From positions 1-62,490 of the forward strand of contig PEWV01000013.1 in NCBI GenBank assembly GCA_002780005.1: a stretch of DNA of 62,490 nucleotides. The letters are read 5' to 3'. This DNA comes from Candidatus Aquitaenariimonas noxiae. Its GTDB lineage: Bacteria; Omnitrophota; Gorgyraeia; Aquitaenariimonadales; Aquitaenariimonadaceae. The position numbers and the translations under genes were made by a program. The notes under the pieces were generated by a model. That model searched no databases, had not been told where the DNA came from, and saw nothing but the letters and a program-made list of their open reading frames with translations. Shown here piece after piece: positions 35,549 through 44,855 of this stretch (its first letter is position 1; every line of letters starts with the position of its first letter).

Positions 35549-36232
35549 ATGAGGCCTTCTGTGCGAAAGACGATAATTATCGACTGGATCGTGTTGATTA
35601 CATATTATATGTTGATAATCTCAACATTATATGTGTTCCCAAAATTATGGGATTTTTGTATTAGTGTCTTCGGAACCCCATTCCATTTGGTTGCTGACCT
35701 CGCTGTTTTTGTAATATTCTTTATATTTTTTGTAGCTGTAGTATATGATGACATATTTCATAAAAGCGTGAAAGATCTGATCCGTTATGCGTGGTTAATT
35801 ATCCTGGGATGGGCCATGCTAATAACGTTAAAAAGAATGCCTTTTCTTATGGAAGAAGTATGCATCCCCGAATACGCCTTAGTTTGTTATATTTCTTTTA
35901 GGGTGGTTTATCATTATGTTAAGACAAGGGCCCTGTATCCGATTCTGTTTCTTATAGTTGTAGGCTTTGCTTGCCTGGAAGAAGGGCTGCAATTCTTTAT
36001 TCCTACAAGATTTTTTAACCCGATGGATATTGTGAAAGATGTCTGGGGCGGAATATTGATAGTATTAGTAATAAATTTAGTGATACAACCTGAGTTTAAA
36101 AGCGGTGTAATCGAAAAGACTATTAGACGGATTGTAAAGAGAACAAAGTTCAGTACAGAAGATATTTTGGTAAATATAAGAGATTTCTGGTTTGATCTAG
36201 GGACCAAAATCAACGATTTCCTATTTTCTTAG
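35549..36232 (+). CDS. VanZ-like membrane protein under riboswitch control
   Basis: 227 residues with five to six hydrophobic segments (about 10-32, 45-66, 77-95, 105-120, 133-150, 165-185). The C-half holds LEEGLQFFIPTRFFNPMDIV with GGILI, resembling the conserved E-x-x-Q-x-x-x-P-x-R and D-x-x-x-x-x-x-G pattern of VanZ-like proteins. These are small membrane proteins of unknown biochemistry, one linked to teicoplanin resistance. The ATG at 35549 has an AAAGGGG 5 bases upstream; an in-frame ATG at 35534 lies before it. The c-di-GMP riboswitch points to a role in surface or lifestyle switching. Confidence 0.72.
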   Translation: MRPSVRKTIIIDWIVLITYYMLIISTLYVFPKLWDFCISVFGTPFHLVADLAVFVIFFIFFVAVVYDDIFHKSVKDLIRYAWLIILGWAMLITLKRMPFLMEEVCIPEYALVCYISFRVVYHYVKTRALYPILFLIVVGFACLEEGLQFFIPTRFFNPMDIVKDVWGGILIVLVINLVIQPEFKSGVIEKTIRRIVKRTKFSTEDILVNIRDFWFDLGTKINDFLFS

Positions 36233-36264
36233 TTACTCTTTATTAGTGCCATCCAAATGAGTAA

Positions 36265-36293
36265 TTGACAATGTCTTCAGTCTGTGATAAGCT
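36265..36293 (+). promoter_or_regulatory. Candidate promoter for the class II aldolase gene
   Basis: Perfect TTGACA (36265-36270), a 17-base spacer, a weak TAAGCT (36288-36293). The start codon (GTG 36303) would be within a few bases of the transcription start. Confidence 0.4.
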
Positions 36294-36302
36294 GAACCCG
36301 CC

Positions 36303-36902
36303 GTGAATAAAAAATCAATCATATTGAAGGATTTAGTCAATTTTGGCAAAGCCTGCTATGGTAATAGCCTTATTATATGCGGAGGCGGGAATATAAGCGC
36401 CAAGGCCGGCAGCAAAATATATATAAAACGAGAAGGTGTCTCTCTGCAACATGCGGCCCCTAGAGATTTTATGCCCATATCTATAAAAGAAGCGTCTGCA
36501 GTTTTTACCGGAAACTTCAGGCCAAGCAAGGAATTTCGTATGCATCTAGCCTGCTTTAAAGTAAGACCTGATATAGGGGCTGTAATCCATACGCATCCTG
36601 TATTTTCAACGGCCATGGGGAACGCAAGCAGGTCTCTTCTCAAAGATTTTACATATGAACTTAAATACACTATGAACTCAGAAGTACCGTGCGTGAAGAA
36701 TATAGAGCCGGGGACCGGTGTACTAGCCGAAGAAGTTGGAAAAAAAATAAAGAACGCTAATGGTGTAATTCTTTCAAATCATGGAATCGTGACCGTGGGG
36801 AAGACTCTTGAAGAGGCCTTTAATAGGAATCTTGCCCTAGAAAGGGCGGCAAAGGTGTATATACTTACCAGGATTTTACGCTTCATAGAGTCGAAAACTT
36901 GA
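36303..36902 (+). CDS. Class II aldolase/adducin-family protein
   Basis: 199 residues, GTG start. Fold of L-fuculose-phosphate aldolase: GNISAKAGSKIYI (about 28-40), the zinc ligands in VIHTHPVFSTAM (about 94-105) and SNHGIVTVGKTLEEAF (about 159-174). Members are zinc aldolases, epimerases or dehydratases (for example methylthioribulose-phosphate dehydratase). The catalytic acid position near residue 73 reads SKEFRMH, with Glu followed by Phe-Arg-Met-His. Its substrate cannot be set from context; it stands alone between a VanZ-like gene and hisG. Cytosolic. Confidence 0.85.
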   Translation: MNKKSIILKDLVNFGKACYGNSLIICGGGNISAKAGSKIYIKREGVSLQHAAPRDFMPISIKEASAVFTGNFRPSKEFRMHLACFKVRPDIGAVIHTHPVFSTAMGNASRSLLKDFTYELKYTMNSEVPCVKNIEPGTGVLAEEVGKKIKNANGVILSNHGIVTVGKTLEEAFNRNLALERAAKVYILTRILRFIESKT

Positions 36903-36927
36903 CTTTTACAGGCTTATTTAGTACAAT
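36899..36927 (+). promoter_or_regulatory. Promoter for hisG
   Basis: TTGACT (36899-36904, overlapping the aldolase stop), a 17-base spacer, TACAAT (36922-36927). It leads to hisG at 36983, which has an AAGGAGAAG site. Confidence 0.5.
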
Positions 36928-36982
36928 TAACTAGAAATTACAATATAACACAAATATATAATAAGCAAATTAAGGAGAAGAA

Positions 36983-37852
36983 ATGAAACTTAAATTGGGC
37001 ATTCCAAAGGGCAGTCTTCAAGACGCCACTGTAGCCATCTTTGCAAAGGCTGGTTTTAAAGTATCGGTTGATAAAAGGTCCTATTTTCCTGATATCGACG
37101 ACCAGGAAATAGAACTAATGCTTTTCAGGGCGCAGGAGATGTCCAGGTATGTCGAGAACGGAGTTTTGGATTGCGGCATAACAGGCGCTGATTGGATAAT
37201 AGAGAACAACTCAAAAGTTGTTAAGGTGGCGGATCTTTCTTATGCCAAACAGACGCTCTCGCAGGTTAGATGGGTATTGGCAGTACCCCACGATTCAAAG
37301 ATGAAATCCGTAAAAGATTTAAAGGGTAAACGGATAGCGACAGAGCTCGTAAAAGTTACGGAGAAATATTTAAAGAAAAACAAGGTAAACGCAGAGGTCG
37401 AATTTAGCTGGGGAGCAACCGAGGCGAAAGTCGGAATAGGCGTAGATGCGATTGTCGAACTTACAGAAACAGGAAGGTCTTTGAGGGCGAACAACCTGAA
37501 AATAATAGATACCATATGCTATTCCACAACCGAATTTATCGCGAATAAAAAATCTTGGGAAAATCCGTGGAAAAAAGATAAAATCGAAAACTTAGTGCTT
37601 CTCGTAAAGGGGGCGATAGCAGCCCAAGAAAAAGTAGGTCTTAAAATGAACGTTGCGGAAAAAGATCTTAAAGCAGTATTGAAACTATTACCAGCCATGA
37701 AACGGCCTACTATTTCAGCGCTGGCGCAGGAAGGCTGGCTTGATGTTGATACTATAATTGATGAAAAAACAGCCCGCGTTCTAATACCACAATTAAAAAA
37801 AGCAGGAGCTCAAGGTATAATCGAATATCCGTTAAATAAAGCTATTTATTAA
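36983..37852 (+). CDS. hisG: ATP phosphoribosyltransferase, long form
   Basis: First step of histidine synthesis: ATP plus PRPP to phosphoribosyl-ATP. 289 residues, the HisG long form with a C-terminal ACT-like regulatory domain (about 215-289, ending [19 protein letters not shown]). Seen: LGIPKGSLQ at the start, [14 protein letters not shown] (about 61-74), and the signature-like [19 protein letters not shown] (about 153-171). A long-form HisG does not need HisZ. No other his genes are nearby, so the pathway is scattered. AAGGAG precedes the ATG. Confidence 0.95.
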   Translation: MKLKLGIPKGSLQDATVAIFAKAGFKVSVDKRSYFPDIDDQEIELMLFRAQEMSRYVENGVLDCGITGADWIIENNSKVVKVADLSYAKQTLSQVRWVLAVPHDSKMKSVKDLKGKRIATELVKVTEKYLKKNKVNAEVEFSWGATEAKVGIGVDAIVELTETGRSLRANNLKIIDTICYSTTEFIANKKSWENPWKKDKIENLVLLVKGAIAAQEKVGLKMNVAEKDLKAVLKLLPAMKRPTISALAQEGWLDVDTIIDEKTARVLIPQLKKAGAQGIIEYPLNKAIY

Positions 37853-37868
37853 AGAAAGGAGCAGACTG

Positions 37869-37964
37869 ATGCCTTGTGGGAGAAAAAGAAAACGCCGCAA
37901 GATGGCAAAACACAAAAGGAAAAAAAGACTCAGAAGAGATAGACATAAGAAAAGAATAAGATAG
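37869..37964 (+). CDS. 31-residue basic protein, COX24/AURKAIP1 (bS22-like) family
   Basis: MPCGRKRKRRKMAKHKRKKR opens a 31-residue protein made almost only of Arg, Lys and His. It matches the AURKAIP1/COX24 pattern (R-R-K-K-M-x-K-H-K-x-K-K), a small ribosome-associated protein family that includes bacterial bS22-like subunits. The Shine-Dalgarno AAAGGAG is 8 bases before the ATG, and the frame ends in TAG. It is too short for most gene finders. It follows hisG by 16 bases and probably shares its transcript. Confidence 0.78.
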   Translation: MPCGRKRKRRKMAKHKRKKRLRRDRHKKRIR

Positions 37965-37993
37965 TTAACCAACATAGAAAATAGATACCAGAC

Positions 37994-39544
37994 TTGAAAA
38001 AATATAAATTTATAATAGTAGAGGGCGTTTTTGTCTGTTGCCTTTTAATTTATTGCGTGAAAGGCTCTTTCGCAGCCCTAAGCCTTGGCAACTCCAAATG
38101 GGGTGAGATATTGCCTAAAAAGATGTCTCAAGAGGACAAGGCATTTTCGAAGTCATTAGCCCATTATACAATGGGCCTAATTTATGACAGGGAAGGAAAC
38201 CTCGAAACCGCGATAAAAGAATATAAAGAGGCCGTAGGATACGACTATAATAACACGCAGGTACACCTAAGGCTGGGTTCTGATTATATTATAGTAGGAA
38301 ACCTCCAGAAGGCGATAGAAGAGTTCAAAAACGTAAAGAAGATAGACCCGGAAGACACTAAATCCAGGTTTCTCCTCGCCCTTATATATACTGCTCAAAA
38401 AAAATTTACCGAGGCAAACAGCGAATATCAGGAAATTATCAGCATAAAACCCGGCGATTTGAACGCACTCACTTCTTTAGCGGACCTTTATGTTATTCAG
38501 GAGAACATGGTTGAGGCCGCGAAGGTTTACGAAAAACTCCTCCAGACAAATAAAGATTCGGCCCTCATGCATTTCAATCTTGGAATAATATATTCAAGGC
38601 TGAATAAAATAGACGAGGCTGTAAAAGAGCTTAAGGAAGCTATAAGGCTGAAAGATGATTATGTTGAGGCTCATTTAGCGCTCGGTGTATTGTATGAACT
38701 CAAAGGGCAAAAAAATGAGGCAATAGCCTGTTATGAAAAAGCCCTTCTTTTCGACCCGTTGAACGTTCGGATATACCACCATCTGGGCGAAGTTTACTAT
38801 AGGAACGATAAGATAGACGAGTCTATACATCAATACGAACTGATACTTAAACTGAACCCGAAAGACCTAGAAGCCTATGTAGGCCTGGCGTATGTATATT
38901 TAAAAAAGAAGGACCCCGAAAGCGCGATCAATATTATTCGGCGCGCTCAATCGTTCGGGCTTGATGATTTTAAATTATTGCTTGCCATAGGTTTCGCCTA
39001 CTCTTTGAAAGAAGATTACGAAAAAGCTATCCAGGCGTATAATGATGTCTTAAAGAAAGAGCCCACTAACGCCAGGGCCCATTTTTATTTAGGCACGGCG
39101 TATGAAAGAGTTAATAAAAAAGAGGCAGCGATACGCCAATTCAGGGAATCCATAAAATTTGATCCCGAGATGGCGGAGGCATATAATTATATAGGCTATA
39201 TGCACGCGGAAGAAGGGACAAATTTAGATGAAGCGATGGGCCTTATAAAAAAAGCTCTTGAATTGGAACCTAACAGCGGCGCGTACCTCGATAGCCTGGG
39301 ATGGGTATATTATAAAAAAGGCATGATAGACGAAGCGATTATATATTTAGAAAAAGCAAGAAAGATAGTCGGAGACGATCCCGTTATTGTCGACCATTTG
39401 GGCGACGCGTATGACAAAAAAGGAGAGTTCGATAAGGCGATCAAGATTTGGGAGGAATGTTTAAAATTTAACGGCGATCAGGCGGAACTGAAAGAAAAAA
39501 TAAAAAAAGAGAAAGAAAAACTTAAGGTAAAAAATGGAAAATAA
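37994..39544 (+). CDS. Exported tetratricopeptide-repeat protein
   Basis: 516 residues from a TTG start. Signal peptide about 1-27 (hydrophobic core, cut near SFA). Then about 13 TPR units (about 54-500) with the 34-residue spacing and A/G-Y-P pattern, for example AHLALGVLYELKGQKNEAI and ARAHFYLGTAYERVNKKEA. The C-terminus is Lys/Glu-rich. TPR proteins bind other proteins; the partner is unknown. It is probably periplasmic. It overlaps the transketolase gene by 11 bases, so translation is coupled. Confidence 0.82.
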   Translation: MKKYKFIIVEGVFVCCLLIYCVKGSFAALSLGNSKWGEILPKKMSQEDKAFSKSLAHYTMGLIYDREGNLETAIKEYKEAVGYDYNNTQVHLRLGSDYIIVGNLQKAIEEFKNVKKIDPEDTKSRFLLALIYTAQKKFTEANSEYQEIISIKPGDLNALTSLADLYVIQENMVEAAKVYEKLLQTNKDSALMHFNLGIIYSRLNKIDEAVKELKEAIRLKDDYVEAHLALGVLYELKGQKNEAIACYEKALLFDPLNVRIYHHLGEVYYRNDKIDESIHQYELILKLNPKDLEAYVGLAYVYLKKKDPESAINIIRRAQSFGLDDFKLLLAIGFAYSLKEDYEKAIQAYNDVLKKEPTNARAHFYLGTAYERVNKKEAAIRQFRESIKFDPEMAEAYNYIGYMHAEEGTNLDEAMGLIKKALELEPNSGAYLDSLGWVYYKKGMIDEAIIYLEKARKIVGDDPVIVDHLGDAYDKKGEFDKAIKIWEECLKFNGDQAELKEKIKKEKEKLKVKNGK

Positions 39545-40373
39545 AAAACCGGATATAAAAGAGTTAAAAGAAAAGGCAATAGAGATAAGAAAAGATATAC
39601 TTACTATGTTAAACGCCGCCGGAAGCGGGCATACGGGCGGCTCTTTATCTATGGTTGAAATACTTATTACCCTTTATGGGTATGCCATGAGACACAATCC
39701 CAAAAAACCGGATTGGCCGGATAGGGATAAACTGATCCTTTCCAAAGGCCATGGTTGCCCGGCTCTTTACACGGTATTGGCTCATTACGGCTATTTTCCG
39801 AAAGAAGAGCTCATGACCTTAAGAAAATTAGGCAGCCGTCTGCAGGGGCATCCGCAGCGCGGCCTGCCCGGCATCGAGACAGCAAGCGGCTCTCTAGGGC
39901 AGGGGTTATCTATATCAAACGGGTTAGCATTAGCGGCGAGACTTGATAAGCGGAATACAAGAATATATTGTATCATGGGCGACGGCGAATTGAACGAAGG
40001 CCAGATCTGGGAAGCTGTTATGACGGCCTCTCAGTATAAGTTGGATAATATCTGCGGGATCGTAGACCATAACAAATATTGCATAGACGGCCTCTTGAAA
40101 GATATTAAATGCATGGATCCTCTTCCGGAAAAATGGTCGTCATTTGGTTGGAACACGATAGATATCGATGGCCATTCTTTTAAAGATCTGATGAGTGCCT
40201 TCGATAAAGCAAAAACCCTTAAGGGGAAGCCCACCGTTATAATAGCGCACACTATCAAAGGAAAAGGGATTTCGTTTATAGAATGCCAGAACAGATGGCA
40301 TGGGACAACGCCTAAAAAAGATGAACTGGAACGCGCCTTAAAAGAGTTGGACGAAGAGCGGAGAAAAATATGA
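39534..40373 (+). CDS. Transketolase N-terminal subunit (TPP domain)
   Basis: 279 residues covering the thiamine-pyrophosphate domain of a split transketolase. Seen: GSGHTGGSLSMVEILITLYG (about 31-50), LSKGHGCPALY (about 71-81), ETASGSLGQGLSISNG (about 109-124), and the TPP/Mg signature GDGELNEGQIWE...N (about 144-173). Its partner with the pyrimidine-binding and C-terminal domains is at 42988. In most split systems the two genes are adjacent; here a protease gene and an exported-protein gene lie between. It joins pentose phosphate and glycolytic intermediates. Confidence 0.93.
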   Translation: MENKKPDIKELKEKAIEIRKDILTMLNAAGSGHTGGSLSMVEILITLYGYAMRHNPKKPDWPDRDKLILSKGHGCPALYTVLAHYGYFPKEELMTLRKLGSRLQGHPQRGLPGIETASGSLGQGLSISNGLALAARLDKRNTRIYCIMGDGELNEGQIWEAVMTASQYKLDNICGIVDHNKYCIDGLLKDIKCMDPLPEKWSSFGWNTIDIDGHSFKDLMSAFDKAKTLKGKPTVIIAHTIKGKGISFIECQNRWHGTTPKKDELERALKELDEERRKI

Positions 40374-41989
40374 CACCTAGAATATGGATAATGTATCTCA
40401 AAATGTATTGGGTCAGGCTTCTGGTGACATTTACTATAATACTCTTGATAATACTTTCCATAATAGGACTCGCCTCGCTCGAGTCATTTTATAGAAACAT
40501 AAGCATAGCCCAGATGCCGTTTAATATACTTATGGCGGGACTTAACGCGAGCGTATTTGTGTTTATGTATCTTGTATTTATGAGAGGCGGCTTTTCTAAA
40601 ATGGAGCGTTCCAGGATAAAAAGCAAGAACGTGAACATAAAGTGGGACGATGTTATTGGCATGGACGACGTAAAACGGGAAGCATGGGAAGTTGTAGAGC
40701 TGATAAAAGACAGGGCGTCATTAAGGCGCATAGGAGGAAAGATCATCAGGGGAATACTTATGGTCGGGCCTCCGGGATGCGGCAAGACGTATCTCGCGAA
40801 GGCAATAGCAACCGAGGCGAGCATCCCTTTTATTTCTATGTCCGGCAGCGAATTTACCGAAATATTTGTCGGGGTCGGCGCCAGCCGCGTGAGGCAATTG
40901 TTCAAAAAGGCAAGGGCGCTTGCTTATGGTTACGGTGCGTGCATTATTTTTATAGACGAATTGGACGCGATAGGACGGAAAAGGACTTTTAGTGTATTCG
41001 GAGGGACAGAGGAAACAAATTCTACCCAGAACCAGTTGCTCGCCGAGATGGACGGATTAAAAGAAAAGCAATACGATATAATAGTTATCGGCGCGACGAA
41101 CGCGGTAGAGGATATTTTGGACACGGCGCTATTGCGGCCGGGCAGATTTGACCGCAAGATCTATGTTGACAGGCCTAGTCTGGAAGACAGGGAGAGACTT
41201 TTTAAGTACTATTTGGATAAAATAAAGTATGATCCGTCTATAGACGTTGGGAGGCTTGCGAGAAAGTCGGTTTATAAAACGCCGGCAGATATAGAAAACA
41301 TAGTCAAAGAAGCAGCCCTCATTGCCATGCGAAATAAGAAAGACACGATAAGCCTAAAGGATATTTCAGAAGCGATAGAGCGTATAGATATGGGCATAAA
41401 ACATAAACGCACGATGACGAACCGCGAGAGACAAATGGTAGCTTATCATGAGACAGGGCACCTGGTAGTTCTTTATATTCTGCATCCTACGGATGATGTT
41501 TTCAAGGCCTCCATTATTTCCAGGCGCGATTCGCTTGGAGCGGTCTACAGACAGCCCAGGGAGGAGATCTTTACGTCAAATGAGGAAAGAATACTCGCTA
41601 ATATAAAAGTCTCCCTCGGAGGGTATGTCGCGGAGAAGATCAAATTCGGCGTGACAAGCGACGGAGTAGCCGCGGATTTCAAGCAGGCGGTCATATACGC
41701 GCATGATATGGTATGGAAATACGGCATGGGTAAATCCGGGTTTATTGGGGATTATACGATCGTGCCCGAAGGCCAACTCTCGGAATCGCTAAAAGAAAGA
41801 TTGAATAACGAGACCAATCGCATTATAGTTGAATGCGAAAAAGAAGTTCAAGAACTCTTAAAGAAAGAGTCGGAGATATTTGAGCATATCGCCAGCGAGC
41901 TTTTAAAAAGAGAAGAGTTAGATTACGACGAAGTCGAAGAGATATTTAAAAAATATGGCAAGAGTCGAACTTGGCTTAAAACGGAATAA
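40370..41989 (+). CDS. FtsH-like membrane AAA+ zinc metalloprotease, short periplasmic loop
   Basis: 539 residues. Two membrane helices (about 17-37 and 52-71) with only about 15 residues between, against roughly 70 in E. coli FtsH. AAA+ domain: Walker A GPPGCGKT (133-140), pore loop IFVGVG (165-170), Walker B IIFIDE (192-197), second region of homology RPGRFDR (256-262). M41 protease: HETGH (360-364) with the third zinc ligand in AADFKQA (Asp436). All catalytic residues are kept, so it should be an active ATP-dependent protease. It overlaps the transketolase N gene by 4 bases (ATGA), and the next exported-protein gene overlaps it by 35. Probably a second FtsH-type enzyme with its own substrates. 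Confidence 0.9.
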   Translation: MTPRIWIMYLKMYWVRLLVTFTIILLIILSIIGLASLESFYRNISIAQMPFNILMAGLNASVFVFMYLVFMRGGFSKMERSRIKSKNVNIKWDDVIGMDDVKREAWEVVELIKDRASLRRIGGKIIRGILMVGPPGCGKTYLAKAIATEASIPFISMSGSEFTEIFVGVGASRVRQLFKKARALAYGYGACIIFIDELDAIGRKRTFSVFGGTEETNSTQNQLLAEMDGLKEKQYDIIVIGATNAVEDILDTALLRPGRFDRKIYVDRPSLEDRERLFKYYLDKIKYDPSIDVGRLARKSVYKTPADIENIVKEAALIAMRNKKDTISLKDISEAIERIDMGIKHKRTMTNRERQMVAYHETGHLVVLYILHPTDDVFKASIISRRDSLGAVYRQPREEIFTSNEERILANIKVSLGGYVAEKIKFGVTSDGVAADFKQAVIYAHDMVWKYGMGKSGFIGDYTIVPEGQLSESLKERLNNETNRIIVECEKEVQELLKKESEIFEHIASELLKREELDYDEVEEIFKKYGKSRTWLKTE

Positions 41990-42944
41990 GAGAAGAGCAG
42001 TAACATTATTTTTATTTTTTACACTTTGTCTTCTACTTTTTAATCCGCTCGGCTGCAACCCCACCTATCCGAAAGAGCGCGTTGATAAGAGCATAATAAA
42101 CCTCTGCAAAAGAGAATACAAGGTAGACGTAGAGATTAAGGTGGTCGGGAAAACCATAGGTGTATATATCCCTATAGAAGATTTGATCGGTATAAACCTT
42201 GCTATCAATCCTGACAAGATCGGAAAAGTTGACGATGTTATTATGAGCGTGTCGCGAGTGGCCTTGAGCACGGACGCAAAGTTTAATTTTTATGTTTTAG
42301 TCGCTCAAGATCCCATAGTGCCCGATATAGAGCTAATAATAATAAGAAACGTTACGGATGTTAAAAGATTTTTAGTAACCGATATCTCGCAGAGCGAGTA
42401 CCTCAATAGGATGATAATACAATTAAAGCTTACGCCTCAAGCAGAGAAAGAAAGAGTCATCCGTGAGCTTTTCGCAAGGACCGGGGTCGATGTGTCAGAA
42501 GAGACCATAGAGGATTATTTTAAATCGGGTTACATAGATACGATCTCGGATATCGGGTATTGGAACGGCAAGTTCTTTTTGAAAGATGTAACGATGGGAG
42601 AATTTATCGCTAAACAGGTTGAAGAGCGGATGCGCAAAGATTTTACAACGGATAATTCTCTAAAGATATTCAAACTGAATTTTGTCGACAGCGCATACAA
42701 AAACGGCAATTTTAATTTTGACTTTGAAGTTAACTCACCCGATGCACCCGCTGACAGCTCTAAGGCAAACAGAAGTGTTGTGTTAAAATATATATACGGG
42801 GTTGTTTCAAAAGTCCTACATGGATATGGGTTCCAGGATTATTCTTATATAAACCTTTCTTATAACGGAGAAAAAGTAGTATTTACAAAAGAAAACCTCC
42901 AGGATATTAAAAAACGAAAACTAAAGGTAGAAGATATCATATAA
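41955..42944 (+). CDS. Exported protein of unknown function (possible lipoprotein)
   Basis: 329 residues. The N-terminus is basic, then one hydrophobic segment (about 16-33) ending NPLGC; the Cys could be a lipidation site, but the lipobox is poor. The rest is soluble, alpha/beta in character, with no motif I recognise; segments such as EDLIGINLAINPDKI and EFIAKQVEERM recall no family. It overlaps the FtsH-like gene by 35 bases and precedes the transketolase C gene by 43. Being cotranscribed with the protease suggests that it may be an adaptor or substrate, which is only a guess. Confidence 0.7.
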   Translation: MARVELGLKRNKRRAVTLFLFFTLCLLLFNPLGCNPTYPKERVDKSIINLCKREYKVDVEIKVVGKTIGVYIPIEDLIGINLAINPDKIGKVDDVIMSVSRVALSTDAKFNFYVLVAQDPIVPDIELIIIRNVTDVKRFLVTDISQSEYLNRMIIQLKLTPQAEKERVIRELFARTGVDVSEETIEDYFKSGYIDTISDIGYWNGKFFLKDVTMGEFIAKQVEERMRKDFTTDNSLKIFKLNFVDSAYKNGNFNFDFEVNSPDAPADSSKANRSVVLKYIYGVVSKVLHGYGFQDYSYINLSYNGEKVVFTKENLQDIKKRKLKVEDII

Positions 42945-42987
42945 AAAATCAAATAACAATTTTTATGAAAGGCTAAAGGTAAACATA

Positions 42988-43941
42988 ATGGAAAAAAACA
43001 AGTTGCAGATGGTACCCACAAGAGACGGCTTTGGGAGGGGCGTTGTGGAATTAGGCAAAACCGATGAAAGAGTCGTTGTATTATCAGCCGACCTTACAGA
43101 TTCTACCAGGGCCGGTTGGTTTAAAAAAGAACTGCCGGAGCGTTTCTTTGCATTTGGCGTATCCGAGCAGGACATGTTCGGCGTTGCCAGCGGATTCGCC
43201 CTGGCCGGGAAGATACCTTATGCGTGCACATTTGGCGTATTCGCTACAGGCAGGGTTTGGGACCAGATAAGGGTATCCATAGCTTATATGAACTTAAATG
43301 TTAAAATTATCGGCACACACGGAGGAATAAGCGTCGGAGAAGACGGCGCGACGCACCAGGCATTGGAAGAAATAACGCTTATGAGGGTGCTTCCTAATAT
43401 GACCGTTATAGTGCCGGCCGATGCCGTTGAGGCCAAAAAGGCCACTATCGAGGCAGCGAAACACAATGGCCCGGTATATATAAGATTGGGCAGAAGCGAA
43501 GTTCCCGTGATCACAAAAGAGAGCGACCGCTTTGAGATAGGAAAGGCAAATGTTTTAAAAGAAGGAAACGACCTTGCCATATTTGCCTGCGGTATGATGG
43601 TTTATTATGCCTTGGAAGCGAGCGAGATTCTGTCTAAAGAAGGCATCAAAGCCAGGGTAATAAATTTGCATACCCCAAAACCCATAGACGCGGATACGGT
43701 AAAAAAGGCCGCAATTGAGACGAAGGCTATAGTTACCGTTGAAGAGCACACCTTAAGCGGCGGTTTCGGTAGCGCCATAAGCGAGATAGTTTCTCAAAAT
43801 TGCCCGGTTCCTATGAAAATGATAGGTATAAATGACAGATTTGGAGAGTCAGGGTCCCAGGAAGAGCTCCTTAAAAAATTTAATTTAGAGACAAAAGATA
43901 TTGTTAAAGCGGCAAAAGAAGTCCTAAAGGTAAAGAAGTAA
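42988..43941 (+). CDS. Transketolase C-terminal subunit
   Basis: 317 residues covering the pyrimidine-binding and C-terminal domains of a split transketolase, similar to the DXS/pyruvate dehydrogenase E1-beta fold. Seen: VLSADLTDSTRAGWF (about 32-46), GVSEQDMFGVASGFALAG (about 58-75) with the catalytic Glu, TFGVFATGRVWDQIR (about 81-95), GGISVGEDGATHQALEEI (about 112-129), and the C-domain TVEEHTLSGGFGSAI. It pairs with the 39534 subunit. ispE follows with no spacing. Confidence 0.93.
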   Translation: MEKNKLQMVPTRDGFGRGVVELGKTDERVVVLSADLTDSTRAGWFKKELPERFFAFGVSEQDMFGVASGFALAGKIPYACTFGVFATGRVWDQIRVSIAYMNLNVKIIGTHGGISVGEDGATHQALEEITLMRVLPNMTVIVPADAVEAKKATIEAAKHNGPVYIRLGRSEVPVITKESDRFEIGKANVLKEGNDLAIFACGMMVYYALEASEILSKEGIKARVINLHTPKPIDADTVKKAAIETKAIVTVEEHTLSGGFGSAISEIVSQNCPVPMKMIGINDRFGESGSQEELLKKFNLETKDIVKAAKEVLKVKK

Positions 43942-44829
43942 ATGCTCCGAAACAGCATGGATAGCATAACACTTAAGGCCCCCGCCAAACTTAACTTATT
44001 TTTAGAAGTCCTAGGCAAACGCCGAGACGGTTACCATAATATTATTACCATATTTGAACGTATTAATCTTTGCGATGATATAGTAATTTCCATCGTAGAC
44101 CGTGGTATTAAGGTGTTTTGCGACCAGAAAATCCCCGAAAAAGAAAACCTCGCCTATAAAGCCGCAAAATTAATACTTTCAAGAAGTAAGGTGAATCAAG
44201 GGGTTTTCGTTAAAATTACTAAGAATATACCCATAGCCAGCGGCATGGGTGGCGGCTCGAGCGATGCAGCATATACCCTCATAGGTATAAATAAGCTGTT
44301 TAAGCTTGGTTATAAGAAAGACGGTTTAATAAGGCTTGGAAGGCTTCTAGGCTCTGATGTGCCGTTTTTCATCCTGGAACGCAGTTTTGCTATAGGTAAA
44401 GGCCGTGGCGACAGTGTAAAAGGTCTAGATTTCACTCCGCCAAAAATATGGCATCTACTTATGTTTCCTGGGGTTAAGAAGCTTACCAAGGATATATATA
44501 GGGCTCTAAAATTAGACTTGACAAAAAAAGTTCATAATGTTAAAATGCTCGAGCATGCTTTGAAGATGGGTGATTTTGACTTGATGAAAGAAACAACTTA
44601 TAATCGTCTTGAAGGCCCTGCCTTTGATAGGGAACCAAGGCTCAGTGCTATAAAATCTAGTTTAATAAAATTAGGTATAAAGGGTGCAAGCCTTACGGGA
44701 AGCGGCCCTACTATTTTTGGTATAGTGAAATCAAGAAAGGAGGCAATTTCGCTAAGTGCGGAGGTCCTAAAGAAGAGGACCGGGTTCGAAAAGGAAGGCT
44801 GGCGATTATTCATCGCGCATACATTGTAA
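43942..44829 (+). CDS. ispE: 4-diphosphocytidyl-2-C-methyl-D-erythritol kinase
   Basis: GHMP-family kinase of the MEP isoprenoid pathway; phosphorylates CDP-methylerythritol. 295 residues. Seen: APAKLNLFLEVLGKRRDGYH (about 12-31), the GHMP ATP loop IPIASGMGGGSSDAA (about 95-109), and the C-terminal GASLTGSGPTIFGIV (about 251-265). The ATG at 43942 follows the transketolase stop directly; an ATG at 43957 is also possible. Other MEP genes are not in the window. Cytosolic. Confidence 0.94.
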   Translation: MLRNSMDSITLKAPAKLNLFLEVLGKRRDGYHNIITIFERINLCDDIVISIVDRGIKVFCDQKIPEKENLAYKAAKLILSRSKVNQGVFVKITKNIPIASGMGGGSSDAAYTLIGINKLFKLGYKKDGLIRLGRLLGSDVPFFILERSFAIGKGRGDSVKGLDFTPPKIWHLLMFPGVKKLTKDIYRALKLDLTKKVHNVKMLEHALKMGDFDLMKETTYNRLEGPAFDREPRLSAIKSSLIKLGIKGASLTGSGPTIFGIVKSRKEAISLSAEVLKKRTGFEKEGWRLFIAHTL

Positions 44830-44855
44830 AACTTAAGTGAAAGGAGCACGCTAAG

